A stretch of 64,000 bases of DNA from the NCBI GenBank assembly GCA_021234155.1, contig JAJEKV010000078.1, forward strand, positions 1,180,001 to 1,244,000, given 5' to 3'. Source of the stretch: Isoetes taiwanensis. Lineage: Eukaryota > Streptophyta > Lycopodiopsida > Isoetales > Isoetaceae. The notes under the pieces are model-generated. The model worked only from the letters and a program-made list of their open reading frames with translations, was not told the DNA's origin and made no database searches. Made by a program: the position numbers and the translations under genes. Below are positions 48,310 through 59,899 of this stretch, one piece after another (the first letter of the stretch is position 1; each line of letters opens with the position of its first letter).

Positions 48310-49777
48310 GTATTCTGGAATAACAAGTCGTGCTAATGTTTTGTTTAGATTTTTTGTGTTTAGTTTTACTTGTCCATGAAGTGATGTAAAATTTTCCTGA
48401 ACAGATATGGGAACGCCAGGACGAAATATTTACTATGTTCGAACGCGGGGAGTTAAAGAGCAAAGGCAAGGAGATAGCCAAAAAGAAAACCTCCGACGTG
48501 CCTAAGAAAGAAATGACCATTACAGTCTGGAGGGAAATGCAGGGCTTCTCCGACACCGAGCTACTAGAGCGGCTGCTCCAAAAGGTTGTCGACAAGGAGT
48601 TTAGCCTTGAAGAAATGTCGAAGGAATTGCACAAGTAAGTCCTCTGTCAAGATTAGCTATTTGGCTGTTGTTGGTCTAGTAGCGTCGGTGTATTCTGGAA
48701 TACATTTTGTGTAAACTGTGTATTCCAGAATACACATGCTTTATTGTAGTCGAGCAATGTGTATTCCGGAATACACAATAGTGTCTTCGAGCAGAAAAAG
48801 CTTTTAAAACTTTTAATTTGTGTTTCAGAACAAACACCCACTCACACGACAAATCAGAATAGTGTTCCGAAATACACAATCATTTCCTTGAAGCAGCATA
48901 TTTCTTTTCAAGATAGCAACACCATGGATCGGTTGTGTATTCCGGAATACAACTTGCTTTACGGCGAATTGTTTTTCTTGTGTCTTGTTGTATTTTTCTT
49001 ATTTCCTAACACAGTGTTTTCTGAATGTCTTGCAACCAGAAGAACGTCATAACATGTCAGACATATTTGATGGAGCAGTTAAACGTTGAAACATGGGACA
49101 GGTGCAAGGAGCTCTACCCTATTGCCACCTTCGACGAGCGCATTGTACAATACGCTCCAAATTTTGAGGGCTGGGTAAGTCTTCTCGTTTTGTTTCCTCT
49201 TAACCTGCGATATGTTAATAGTATTATTTTTTTTCTCTTACAGAGCAAGAAAAAGAACAAAGACCTTCCCGAGGGCTTCATGCACTTGGTTAGAACTGCA
49301 CGGGAAGAGAGGTCATTAGCTGAAAGGAGGACAGTTGATGCAGAACCTTTCGACTATGAAAGATTTTGCATGTTTGATCAAAACAACCTATTTTCGACCA
49401 TTCATGGCGATTGCACGAAACTATTCGGAACGGTTAAGCCCCAGGACTTTACTTTCATACTTGCAGACCTACCCTATGGCTTTAAGCTAAAAGATAGCCG
49501 CTATGACGACCAACCCTTCAAATTTTCCGAGTTCAATACATTCATTGATGGCATCAAGTAGATCACAACGGCCAAGCATTGGCGTCTAGTTGTGTTCCAT
49601 TCTAGCATGCAGGCTGGCTTGGTAGAATCGGCTTTTAAAAACCACTTCGGTTCCCCAGTTCAGGCAGGATATGAAAACCTGGTCTGGTAAGTCTTATTCC
49701 AAAATACAGTTGCTCTGTGCTTTGTTTTCTCTTTCTTGTTGCTAACCTCTTCAATTACGTTTCGTATTCTGGAATAG
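48310..49777. repeat. TGTATTCCGGAATACA palindromes in the methyltransferase introns
   Basis: Copies or close variants lie at 48310-48324, 48689-48704, 48719-48734, 48760-48775, 48862-48876, 48936-48952, 49694-49708 and 49763-49777. All are in introns (first, second and fourth); none was seen in the exons. Five lie within 270 bases of the second intron. Confidence 0.85.
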
Positions 49778-51338
49778 GATTACTTTAGTTCTAGTTTTCG
49801 AACTGTTTTCTTGTTTTTGCTAACTTCACTTCAAATATTTTACTAGGTACAAAACGAACATCAATTATCATGGTGGAGGACCAAGGTTGCTTAGCAAGGT
49901 GGAGTACCTTCATGTTGCTTACTGGAGTTTTGACGGGAAGAGAACCATGGAGCACTTCAACACTGCCGCCTGCCAGAATTTTTCGAACGTCCTAGAGTTT
50001 CCAGCAGTCTTACAGAAACTGCAGGACCCAAGTGCATAAGACAGGATAGTAAATCACTATCAGAAACCACAAAAGCTCATCAACCATCTCCTGGACATGT
50101 TCTCGCATCCAGGAGATTGGGTGCTTGTTGCTTTTTCTGGTTCTGGTACTACTATTGCTTGTGCACTTAAGAAGGGCCGCAACTGTGTAGCCGTGGACAT
50201 TGACAAGGAGGCTGTAAATTTTGTGAGTTTGGCTGCCTTACCTAACTTTACCAGATGAAAATCAAGAGTTAGGGGCCAAGTCTTAATCATCATTATGCTA
50301 AGGTGACGTCCTCAAAGATATAGCCTCCTTTCACAAGCTCACTAGACAACGAGGCCACCTTTGCAGAGCTGAAAGAAGTAGCTTTAGTTGCTATTCCAGA
50401 GGACAAGGCAGAACCAAAAGGTGATAAGTCTCCAGCAAAGGAGCAGACGACAGAGAAAGATAGTGCTGAGACCAGCAAGAAAAATGATGAGGACTATGAT
50501 GTAGATCTTTGACTTTTTTCATGCTAAATTAATTATTATTTACTACAATGAGTTGCCAATATTGATGTACTGAGTTCTATTAAAAAAATAATTTTATTCT
50601 TTCCTTCCAATTTCGGTGTTTTTTTTGTCTTGATTTCAAACAATGTTTAAAATGAAACGCACTTATTTGCTCCAAACGCACTTCAAAGGGAATCTTTGAA
50701 AGATTCCCTTAAATTCCCTTAAAAAACTCCCTTTTCGAGGTAAATTTGTGACAAGTGTGATAATTTGTATATTTAGGGTACTATTTTTGAGGGGTTAATT
50801 CAACTTAGCTTCCATGCAAAATTGTTTGATACCCCCTTTTATCCCCTTAGTTTAGTTTAAAAAATAGTAGCAATTTCAGAGACTAAAAAAAAGTAGACAT
50901 CGAAAAAACATCAAGTGCACTAGAGTGACAAAAAGGCACTGCATTCAATGTTTTTGAAATCACTACAAATTTTTGAACAAAATTGTAAAAAATGTGGTAG
51001 ATTTGACATTTTGAATAAAGTTACACTGCGACTAATTCAGGATGCATGTCATCGTCTGCTACGTTAAGACCATGATCACCAGAGCTATTCTTGTCCTCTG
51101 CCCCATTATGAAACCTATACATTCCTTAGCATTGTCTACCAATGAAACCACAACCCGCATAGTAACCTCAGTATTGTTTGAGTCACAACAGGCAACTTGT
51201 GAGCTTCGCCTTATAGTTGCTCCAAAATGCATTTTCGGTTACCAGATGATGGCCAGGTAATCGTACAACATGGTTGTTTCATAAAAGGTGTTTTTTAGAT
51301 TTAGTTCATAAGCATTAATGTTCCCCACATTATTGGAT

Positions 51339-51652
51339 GGTATAAATATATACCAAACGGGAGCTCAGGAGGCATTGCATTAAATGGTATAAATTTTTAC
51401 AACGTGAGCTCAAGCGATACATTGAATTTATTGAACGGTATAAATTTATACCGCATGAGCTCAAACGATACAAATTTCTACTACGTGAGCTCAAGCAGTA
51501 TACAAGGAAAGAACTCGAGTGGTATAAATTTATACCGTCGGTGAGCTCAAGCGGTATAAGTTTATACCATCTCCGCACGTGAAAATGTCAGGAGCAGTAT
51601 AAATTTATACTGAGATTTTTTAAAAAGGAAGTCACGGTATAAATTTATACTG
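51339..51652. repeat. Array of GGTATAAATTTATACC palindromes
   Basis: About seven copies of a 16-base palindrome (two exact, the others with one to three changes) are separated by spacers that often contain GAGCTC. Spacing is irregular, about 30-80 bases. Confidence 0.9.
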
Positions 51653-51800
51653 CGAGCTCTCTTAAAAAACATTTTGTTATAAATTCCATACATTATAACA
51701 AGATATCTTTGGTAAATGGAACTTTATTTATGGTTATAACTTGACATTCCATGGATATAACATGATTTTGCCTGGCTAAAACATGGCAGATGCTTTTGAT

Positions 51801-51999
51801 GGTATAAATTAGGGAAAACTACCAAAATACCCTTATGAGTTTGTGTAATTACCAAAATACCCTTATGAGTTTCAAAATTACCAAAATGCCCTTGTGTATA
51901 GTAGGAGTGTGGGGGCATTTTGGTAATTTTGAAACTCATAAGGGCATTTTGGTAATTATACAAACTCATAGGGGTATTTTGGTAGTTTTCCCTTATACC
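51801..51999. mobile_element. Fold-back (MITE-like) element, 199 bases
   Basis: The ends are GGTATAA and TTATACC. Inside, AGGGAAAACTACCAAAATAC (left) pairs with the right arm GTATTTTGGTAGTTTTCCC, and the arms remain complementary for about 80 bases, around a short TGTGTATAGTAGGAGTG loop. Each arm itself has tandem ACCAAAATACCCTTATGAG units. Confidence 0.85.
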
Positions 52000-53099
52000 G
52001 AGGCTAGGAAAACTTGTGTGAGGAAAGCTTTAGGGTTGTGGTAATCTAACGATTTAAGGTGTTTGTTGGTGCGGCATGAGTTTGTTAGTGATGCAGAAGG
52101 TTTGTTTCTTAGTCTGAAGAAGCTTTGAAGAAGAATTTTTTTTTAGGTTCTACTCTATTAGTGTGGCCCAGCTCCTAACAGGTCGAATAGGTCTCATGGT
52201 AAACAGGGGTAGCCGAGGTTTTCAACATTTCACACAGGTTTCAAGCTTTTCATAGCAAACAGGGCAAACATGGCAAACATGGCTTTCCGAGGTTTTCAAG
52301 GCCGAGGTTTTCAAGGTTTCGCACACATCGGCAAATAGGTATAGCCGTGTTTATGTTTTGAATGGGTCGGGAAACAGGGGTAGCCGAGTTTTATACAAGT
52401 TTTCTTAATTCATGGAGATAAAACTATAAAGACTATTTCTGGGGTTGGGCATGTAGATTACTCCATTCCAAGCAATGATTTTTTCTTTGCAAATATCTCA
52501 CAAGTGCGGATATTAGGCGAGATATTAGATGCAAATATCACACAGGTGCAGATGAAGGAGGGATTAGAAAAATTAGAGGTTAGAAATGTGTCAGATTTGG
52601 AGGATTTATCCAGCTAAAATTACTTGTTATTAGTTTGAAAACTCCTTGTAAAGACTTAGAATCCAAGTCACTGAGCACTAACAAGCTTGGATGGCTCTGT
52701 TTTTCATTTATTTTGTTTGACAAAACCCCACAAAACAGCTCTGATTTTATCAATGAATGCAAATCAATGAATGAATGATTTTATCAATGAATGACTTTAT
52801 CAACTCTAATTTTATTAATGAATGCAGGTCAATGAATGCAGATCAATGAATGAATGATTTTATCAATGGATGATTTTATCGTCTAGTGCAGACTATTGCG
52901 GTTTATCATTGTAAACTACTTACAATGTTCATAGACTATTCTAGTTTATCTTATGTTCTGGAATATGGATAGATTGCTTATATATATTGGCAGGCTTCTA
53001 CTCTATGTTCTGATACATGATCCCAGCTTCTATTGGGTATACAAGTCCATAGTTTCCTTCCTTGACAGATTGCAATTTTTGAGTTGTTAGATTCAGTTA

Positions 53100-53760
53100 T
53101 CCTGCAAAATTTTACAAAATTTTGTTTACAATTGCCGAGGCTGAGAATCTTCGTAATGCTAAGCTATTATTGGACACATTTTCCTTAGCATCGGGGAGTT
53201 CTTGTAGGGTGGCAAAATGTACAACTTTGTGGGACGTTGGACACCCAATCCTCGGACTATCCATGGAAGCTTTTACGATGGCAATACCACAAAGTTGCTT
53301 GGTATCCCAGGTTGGAATTAAGGTCTCGCTTAGATGCTTGGGATAAAATCATTAGTGGGTTGTAAAAGCATTTGTTTTGGTGGAATATAACTAAACCGTC
53401 CATGCCCTGAGAGAATCACCGCGGGCTAAATGTGTTCGTAGAGTAATACTCATGTCCGCATGGCGCCCGCTCTATTAGCTCATAGTTGTAAGATGGAGGA
53501 GATTGTGCGTATCGTCAGAAATTTTATTTGGGGTGGAAATGAGTTAGGAGCGGTGGTCAAGGTAGCTTGGGCGAAATGCATTAGACCTAAGGTAGTTGGT
53601 GGTCTTGGTATGTTGGATTTTCACCTCCAAAGCAAGGTGATGATATCAAAGTTTATTTGGAGGATTTTGATTGGTAAGGATGATTCCCCGGCCCGAGGTT
53701 GTTGGTGCGGTCGATTCAGCATTGTCAATTTGTCTCCCGCTTCATAAGGCCACCATTAAG
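53100..53760 (+). pseudogene. LINE reverse-transcriptase C-terminal fragment
   Basis: Plus-strand reading gives EAENLRNAKLLLDTFSLASG (the helix after the RT active site), then MAPALLAHS, RNFIWGG, WAKCIRPKVVGGLG and SKVMISKFIWRIL. The last block resembles SKVLVSKFVWSIL of the LINE at 15.6-23.1 kb, but the copies are clearly diverged. It is truncated on both sides and frame-shifted. Confidence 0.75.
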
Positions 53761-54662
53761 CCCCTCCTTCCTTGGGCTTTGCTTTATCATATGGCGCTCA
53801 TCAGGCGCTTAGGGTTTCAGCCCTGCTCTTTTGCTCATAACTCGGGATTCCGGTGTCAGATTCAGGTGTTCTTGGGCTCTTTGGAAAGCTTATCGAACGA
53901 GCTTTCCGTCGGTGTATGATTTGTATGGTGTTTTCTCTGTTTTTGTCGACGGAGTCCACCTGACAGTCCCCGCCCTCTTTTGGCGGTGCTAGGGTTTGGC
54001 TGCAGTTTTCTTTTGGCCATAACTTCTGTATCTGGTGGCAGTTTTGGGTGTGTTTGGGCTTGTTGGAAAGCTCTTTGAGCACTCCATCCAGTGGTGCTTA
54101 AGCTTTTCAGAGATTGGCCTGTTGGGAAAGACGGTTCAGCTCTGAAACTTCGGCCTCTGTAACTTTGCATACGAACGAACGACTTCCAGATAAGTTTTTT
54201 GTTTCATTTTGAATCAAGGCAATGACCAATTCTGTTAGCTTGGGGTAGCATATATTTTGATCTCAAGACATTGCATTTAGTAAAGACATTTTCTGGCATG
54301 TTAGTCACTCTAATTTGCTCTCTACTTTTCTCTGGCTTTGAGATTTCTTTAGCTCTTAAGTTGGGTGGATTCACGCTATAGTGGATCAGTTTTGGTGTCC
54401 CCCATGTCCCCCCCCAAATAGCTTAAAAGTATAGCTTGTATTTGTGGTTTAAGAAATGCATTTGTGGTTTGAGAATTTGTATAACATTGATTACGTTGAT
54501 GCCTTTTCCAGTAACCGATGAGTAATTCTAATAATAACCAACCACTTCATTAATGCTGGAGGGAATTTTTTCAAATGCTCAAACGGTGGAAACGTAGAGG
54601 GAGTTTGTTCCTCATTCTTTTGCTCAGTATTATTTTGGTAAGTCTATGATTGTGAAGCACAT
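53761..54662. other. Possible LTR-like fragment and spacer
   Basis: No gene was seen. Two related blocks (about 53825-53915 and 54010-54100) each contain CATAACT...CGGTG-CAG and TTGGAAAGCT. This type of motif is common in plant LTRs and their leaders. No LTR ends were found. Confidence 0.35.
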
Positions 54663-57600
54663 TTCTGAAAAATGGAGGAGAAAGATGTATTCTTAGATAT
54701 GGCGATGAAGAAATCCGTAACATCCGTAATGAAGATCCATTTGTTAGAGTGAGTTTGAGATCATTGTTGAAAGAAATTCAATCTGGGGAAGTTTTAGATT
54801 GTGGTTTAGAACATGCAACTATTTCTAGTGTCAATCTTGAGAATGCAGATGATATATCAATCGGTCATGATCCTAGTATTGTGGACAATACTATAAAGAA
54901 TATCAAGAAGAGAAAAAAGAGAGATACAGAGCAAGAACGTCTGAAGAAACAAAGACAGAGAAAAAGACAAAAAGAAGCTAATGAGGCATTGGTGAAGATT
55001 GGAGGTCAAGATGGGTTGGATAAAAGTGGTGCAACAAAAGGAGAGTAGTGTTAAACACCGCCAATTCATTCTTGAGGCAAACAAAAACAATGAATCTCCG
55101 TGATTAAACGAGAAATATTGATTGATGTACTAGAACATAAAGCTATGGAAGAGATAGTTGGGGATCTCTTTGAAGAATCTGGAAGCAAAAACAACCATAA
55201 TAGATAATATCAGAGATTCAATCCATATCATGAAGCAATCAACTAGTCTAGATTGTATGGCTGCTAAAAAATCTTGTTTAGCAATGGCAATAGGCAATGA
55301 ACAGAAAAGCAGCTACAGAAAAATGGGAAAAGTTCTTGATGTTCATCCAAGAAATTTGACTGCTGCAAAGAGAGACAAATTTGAGATAAATTGCAATTCA
55401 GGAAAATGGGTGTACTATAGAAGGGGAAGAAGATGTGATTCCATTTCTGATTCTGTCATTGCTCTTGTAGATGATTTTTGGATTTCTAATACTAGGGTCT
55501 CTCCAAACACAAAGGATGTGAAATCTAGGAGACTTGAAAGAAATATCAGAGAAGAGCATGCTACACATTACTTAGAGCAAAGCCAAGTTAGTTACTACTC
55601 TATTATCTATCTACTCTTTCAAGCTTGATTTGATCACGCTTTTTCTCAGATCCTCTATAATGCATTATAGATTGTGTATTGTAGATAGTATATTATAGTT
55701 TTAGATCCAAGATAGATTGCATTATGGTTGGAATAGATTGTGGTTTTGGATTACATTGTGGTTAGATTAAACTGTGGTTCAAGTCATATTGTGATTCGTT
55801 GCATTGTGGTTTAAACTTGGTTGTGGTTGTAGATTACATTGTGGTTCTAGATTATGGTTTTGATTAGATTGTGGTTTTGGATTGGAATGTGGTTTTGGTT
55901 TCAATTTTCTTGTGATTGTGGTTGTGGATTATATTGTGGGTCTAGATTATGGTTTGATGGATTGTGGTTTTAGGTTAGATTGTGATTTTAAGGTTTCTAA
56001 TGGATATTGTTTTATTTTGTGGTTTGGAATTTCATTATTATAGTTTGAGGTTCATGTTTGCGGTTTGGGGTTTGAGATTGATAATCAACTATTGTTTTGT
56101 TCTTAGATGCAACTCTATAAAGCTTTCAAAGCAAAACATCCAAATGTCAAAGTTGGAGCTTCAGCTTTTCAAAATTTGAAGTCGCGGGTTTGTAGTGAAG
56201 CTAGCGTAGTATAACACTTGTTGTTGCATACATCATGTCAGGTTACAAATGCTGCTGGATGGTTTAACTAAATTCAGGAAGAAGCACTCAAAGTTATGTA
56301 CTTGTGAGTGCAAGATTTTTACAGACATCAGTGATCTTTGGAAATGTATTGTTTGCCAGAAGGGTGAGATTGATGAATTCTATAGTAAGGATTGTCTTGA
56401 CGGTACTTGTAGTGAGTGTGGGATAAAGAAGTTTGAAATCTGCCCCAAGGAATTAGAGAGTGAGGAGGTTGTGAAATGGGAGTACATCGACTATGAACAT
56501 GGAGGTGTGGATAAACGTGGAGAGCCTAAGAAAGTTTTGAAACACCAATACAAAGAGACCACACCAAAGAAGTACTAATTAGCAAACTCAAAGACAGGTT
56601 GGAAAAATTTCCCCTCCACAATTTCAAATACAAATGGCAAGATAAACAGTTTCGTGAAATGCTCGATAATCTCCCTTCAGATGTCATAGTGTCAGTGGTA
56701 GATTTTGCGGAAAATTACACATTGAAAGAGAGAACACAGGTGCAATCTCAATCTTCGACAAGTTGCAGGGTGACCATTCTTGTCCACATTACTTATCATG
56801 TGGCTAAGAATGGTGAAGTAGTAAAAGAAACACATTATTATATATCAGATGACCGCAAACATGATACCTTATTCGTGCAGCATTGCTTTAATATGCACTT
56901 CAATTATATGGAAGAGCAAGGACTGAAACCACGTAGGCACTGGGTTTTTTCTGATGGTGCTGCATCACAATTCAAAGCTGCAAGGCCATTTTATTTTATT
57001 GCTAGATACTCTTATCAGACTCTAATTCATATGATGTGGAATTACTTTGGTTCAAACCACGGAAAGGGAGAACATGATGGCAAGGCTGCTGAATTAAAGA
57101 GATGGATCAGAATGGTCCAACTCCTATATCCTGATACTAAGATAGAGAATGCACATGATATTGTGGAGGCTGCCAAGGAGTTATTTTCTGGTACAGTTTC
57201 TTCTAAAGAGGAACCAAAACAAAAAGAAAGATATTAAAAGATTTTTTGGGAAGTTAAAGCAGAGAAGTCGATAGGCGTAAGGAATGGGGAGCACATACGG
57301 TGAAGGATACTCAAAAATTCATAGTGTACGCCAAGATTCAAATTTTGGGATCAACAACTCAATTATGGTGTTCAAGATTCTCATGCTTTTGTAGTTTTTG
57401 TTTAGATGAACATTGGGATAGATGCAGAATACGTGCATATGTGAATAAGTGGGAACGGTGGAAATTGAACCCGCTTCTTCATCTACTTGTGATGCAATTG
57501 AGGTTAGAAAGTCACAAAGGCCCTTATATTCAGGTGTTAATATTCCGACCGGGTCGATGTGGAGATTACTTTTTGTAAAGGGCAAAGACTAAAAACAACC

Positions 57601-57880
57601 CCGACGGGGATGACTTTTGGTTGCTTGCATGTACAAGGGAGAAGTATGTAGTGGAAAAAGACTTCAAAGATAATGGAACGTGGTTCTTAAAAGGTGAAAG
57701 TATATTAGAAGGAACTTACTTCAAAAAAATTCCAAGTTCAAAGAGAGGTTATGAATTATGTTCTCAAGAAGGAGCCGCAAAGGTTTACTCTACACAAGTA
57801 TGTGGTGTTAGAATTCCACTAATGAAAGGAAATTATGCTATCAAAGGACATCCCAGTATTTCACCTTCTAGATCCTAAGG
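54663..57880 (+). pseudogene. DDE-type (RNase H fold) transposase with cysteine-rich region, decayed
   Basis: The N-terminal block (RYGDEEIRNIRNEDPFVRV) is followed by a basic KKRKKRDTEQERLKKQRQRK helix. From 55158: DVHPRNLTAAKRD, WVYYRRGRRCDSIS and VDDFWISNTRVSPNTKDVK. Splicing 55586 to 56107 and 56186 to 56242 keeps the frame, giving YKAFKAKHPNVKVGASAF and a cysteine cluster (LCTCEC, WKCIVC, CLDGTCSECG). After a frame break near 56570 comes the catalytic part: VVDFAENYT (first acid), HWVFSDGAASQFK (second) and NYFGSNHGKGEHDG (third acid region). This matches the layout of a poorly characterised transposase family also seen in animals. A C-terminal block (57620-57880) is in another frame. 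It is broken at 55047, 56576 and 57237. Confidence 0.7.
55587..56106. repeat. Transposase intron filled with TTGTGGTTT repeats
   Basis: A 520-base intron (GTTAGT...TTCTTAG) whose inner 400 bases are a degenerate TTGTGGTTTTRGATTA minisatellite. The complementary CCACAA pattern fills 62155-62560. Confidence 0.75.
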
Positions 57881-57920
57881 ATGAAGAACGATCGAGCCAA
57901 CTTACCACCTGCGGTTGTCG

Positions 57921-58020
57921 ATGATGATGATGATGATGGATGGTGATGGTGATGGTGATGGTGATGGTGATGGTGATGGTGATGGTGATGGTGATGGTGA
58001 TGGTGATGGTGATGGTGATG
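57921..58020. repeat. (GAT)n then (GGTGAT)n microsatellite
   Basis: Six GAT units are followed by about 14 perfect GGTGAT units. Confidence 0.97.
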
Positions 58021-59067
58021 AGTGAGTGAACACTTGTTGTTGTGAGCAGATGATGATGATGAATGATCAAAGCCATCCGGGTTGTCGGATGATGATTTTC
58101 ATGTATTGATGTTTTAATAGATAATGATGATGATGATGAGTTGATATATCTTGTATTCTTCTACTTGTGTTTTCTGACAGTGCTTGTATGATAATGTTAT
58201 TGTTTAGACTTTATGTTATTAATGTTTCATTCATAACTAACATATGTTTAAAAGGTGTGTTGGTTTATTCATTTGATAGATATTGAATGAATAGGTGTTA
58301 GGTTCAAATCCAAGGATGTTAAGTTTGAATTTTGATAATTTTGGATCTATGTCTTACATGGTAGAGTAGTCCAATACAAAAACCCTAAACCTAATATCCC
58401 ACACCAATATCCCACATGCCAAAGAAGCAAAAGTAGCATGTGTATATAAGATGCACCTAGAAGTGATTAAGTATCATGTGATTGGGCCTTGTTGACGAAC
58501 CTTTGGAGACATCCAAGGGGGATGGACCTGTGGTGCGCGTAGGGGATGCCCTACAATTAGTCGAGCCACATTGGTCTGAGATCTAACGACCTCGAATCGG
58601 ATATAATTCGAGGGTTCTCTTTAAACGGAAATTTCCGTACGGAGATTTACGGAAGGCAGAGGCCGAGATAGGTCCCAATAAAAGTCGGAGTGGATATCCC
58701 ACTATGATGGCTCACATGATCTAACCTCTAGGGTGGCCTCCTAGAGGGTGTAACCTCGAGGGTGTAACCTCGAGGGTGTATAGTATAGTGTCTTAGAGGT
58801 CTTAGAGGGTTGTTGTGAATGATATCTTTGTTGTGAATGATATGCTTGGGGGTTGTGAATGATACATGTGTTGACAATTGAATTTACAGGACAATGATGG
58901 TGAATACATCCGAATACATCCGAGACGAGACATGGAACATGGAGGCGAGACATGGAACATGGTATATAAAGGTATGTATAATCTACATCCAAAATGGTAC
59001 CATGCATAAAATCCCAAACAACAACTAAAAAGAAAAAAGAAAGTGAGTGAGTGAGGTAGTAGTGAGA

Positions 59068-59208
59068 TGGGGGCGCTTCCCCCTCGAGAGAGTGAGGTCG
59101 ATGAGTGATGAGTGAGGTGGGGCGCTTCCCCTCGAGCAGGATGAGTGAGGTGAGGTGGGGGCGCTTCCCCTCGAACGGTGAGGATGAGTGAGGTGGGGGC
59201 GCTTCCCC
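59068..59208. repeat. Minisatellite with GGGGGCGCTTCCCC core
   Basis: Four units of 38-50 bases, each with GTGAGGTGGGGGCGCTTCCCC and most followed by TCGA. Each core can form a short hairpin. Confidence 0.85.
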
Positions 59209-59379
59209 CATCGCCGATTGAGGGACTTTGCAAGCATTAGACTAAGTCCTTAGAGAGGTCCTTAAAAAAGTGTCCTTAAGAAAATGAACTCCAGAACTCC
59301 AACTCCAAAAAAAAAACAAACTCCAGACTAACTATACTATACAACTCAAAACGTCAAAAAGAAAAACAAACAAACCACA

Positions 59380-59650
59380 AACTCAAAACTCCATTTCTCA
59401 AAACTCCATTTCTCTTTGTGGCTTGTTACTACATAAACTCAAACTCCACAAACTCAAACTCCACAAACTCAAACTCAAATTCTCTCTTTTGAAAAAAAAA
59501 ACAAACAAACCACAAACTCAAAACTCCATTTCTCTTTGTGGCTTGTTACTACACAAACTCAAACTCCACAAACTCAAACTCCACAAACTCAAACTCAAAT
59601 TCTCTCTTTTGTGACTTGTTACTACACAAACACAAACTCCACAAACTAAA
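59380..59650. repeat. CACAAACTC tandem repeats in duplicated blocks
   Basis: A block of about 120 bases (AACTCCATTTCTCTTTGTGG...AAATTCTCTCTTTTG) occurs twice and starts a third time. Each block carries CACAAACTCAAACTC units. Confidence 0.85.
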
Positions 59651-59899
59651 ACCATGGCTTCAAAACTTTGGTAAAATAGTCTCGATCACCTTGCTCAGGA
59701 TTGAAGGTGATAGGAGTGACTATAGTGTGTCAGGCATTTTTGTAACCTTTGTACATATGGTCATCAACCAAGAGTGTATTGACCACTTTATATGATCCTG
59801 CAAGAGGTTTGTGATTGTACACTTTCTCTAGAATCTTGAAGTTAATATTGATTTTATTAACTTTAGTGCATGCTCTAGTGAGTTCCTTTAGACCCTAAT

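Larger units (their letters stand above)
36521..50512 (+). pseudogene. ParB-like/beta-class DNA amino-methyltransferase gene, split by a hAT element (decayed)
   Basis: Exons read as 36521-37034 joined to 47572-48296 (split by the hAT insertion), 48405-48634, 49040-49174, 49244-49686, 49847-50222 and 50303-50512, about 800 codons. The N-terminal part has a nuclear-localisation-type EPKKRKV before the insertion site and KKRKGK after it. Residues from 47.7 to 48.1 kb look like a ParB/sulfiredoxin fold: LRNLKDRI, PIVVLVDRE, VLGGNHSFMQRRQL, LTDEEAKIVANTHND. The methyltransferase part has motif IV as ADLPYGF (near 49470) and then motif I as AFSGSGTTIACALKKG with VAVDID (near 50130-50205). Motif IV before motif I is the beta class of N6-adenine/N4-cytosine methylases. 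The acidic tail ends DEDYDVDL. Defects: a frame change near 36585, stops at 49559 (TAG), 50037 (TAA) and 50321 (TAG), and mismatched phases at the first two intron junctions. The last three introns match in phase. Confidence 0.8.
50513..53100. other. AT-rich repeats downstream of the methyltransferase gene
   Basis: No gene was seen. It contains a palindromic array (51339-51652), a fold-back element (51801-51999), a GAGGTTTTCAAG-rich stretch (52200-52390) and AATGAATG/ATTTTATCA repeats (52745-52880). Confidence 0.5.
58021..59660. other. Repeat-rich spacer between the two convergent genes
   Basis: No gene was supported. It contains CCTCGAGGGTGTAA tandem units (58740-58780), a minisatellite with four GGGGCGCTTCCCC cores (59068-59208) and CACAAACTCAAACTC tandem repeats in larger duplicated blocks (59380-59650). 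Confidence 0.6.

Noticed and set aside
48301-48379. Continuation of the ParB-like exon past 48296
   Set aside because: A GTATGC donor follows GGCAG, the residues after it lack similarity to the domain, and the intron palindrome starts there. An intron is more likely.
58741-59237. Minus-strand open frames with HSL-rich repeats
   Set aside because: They are translations of the GGGGCGCTTCCCC minisatellite. All three frames stay open because of the repeat.
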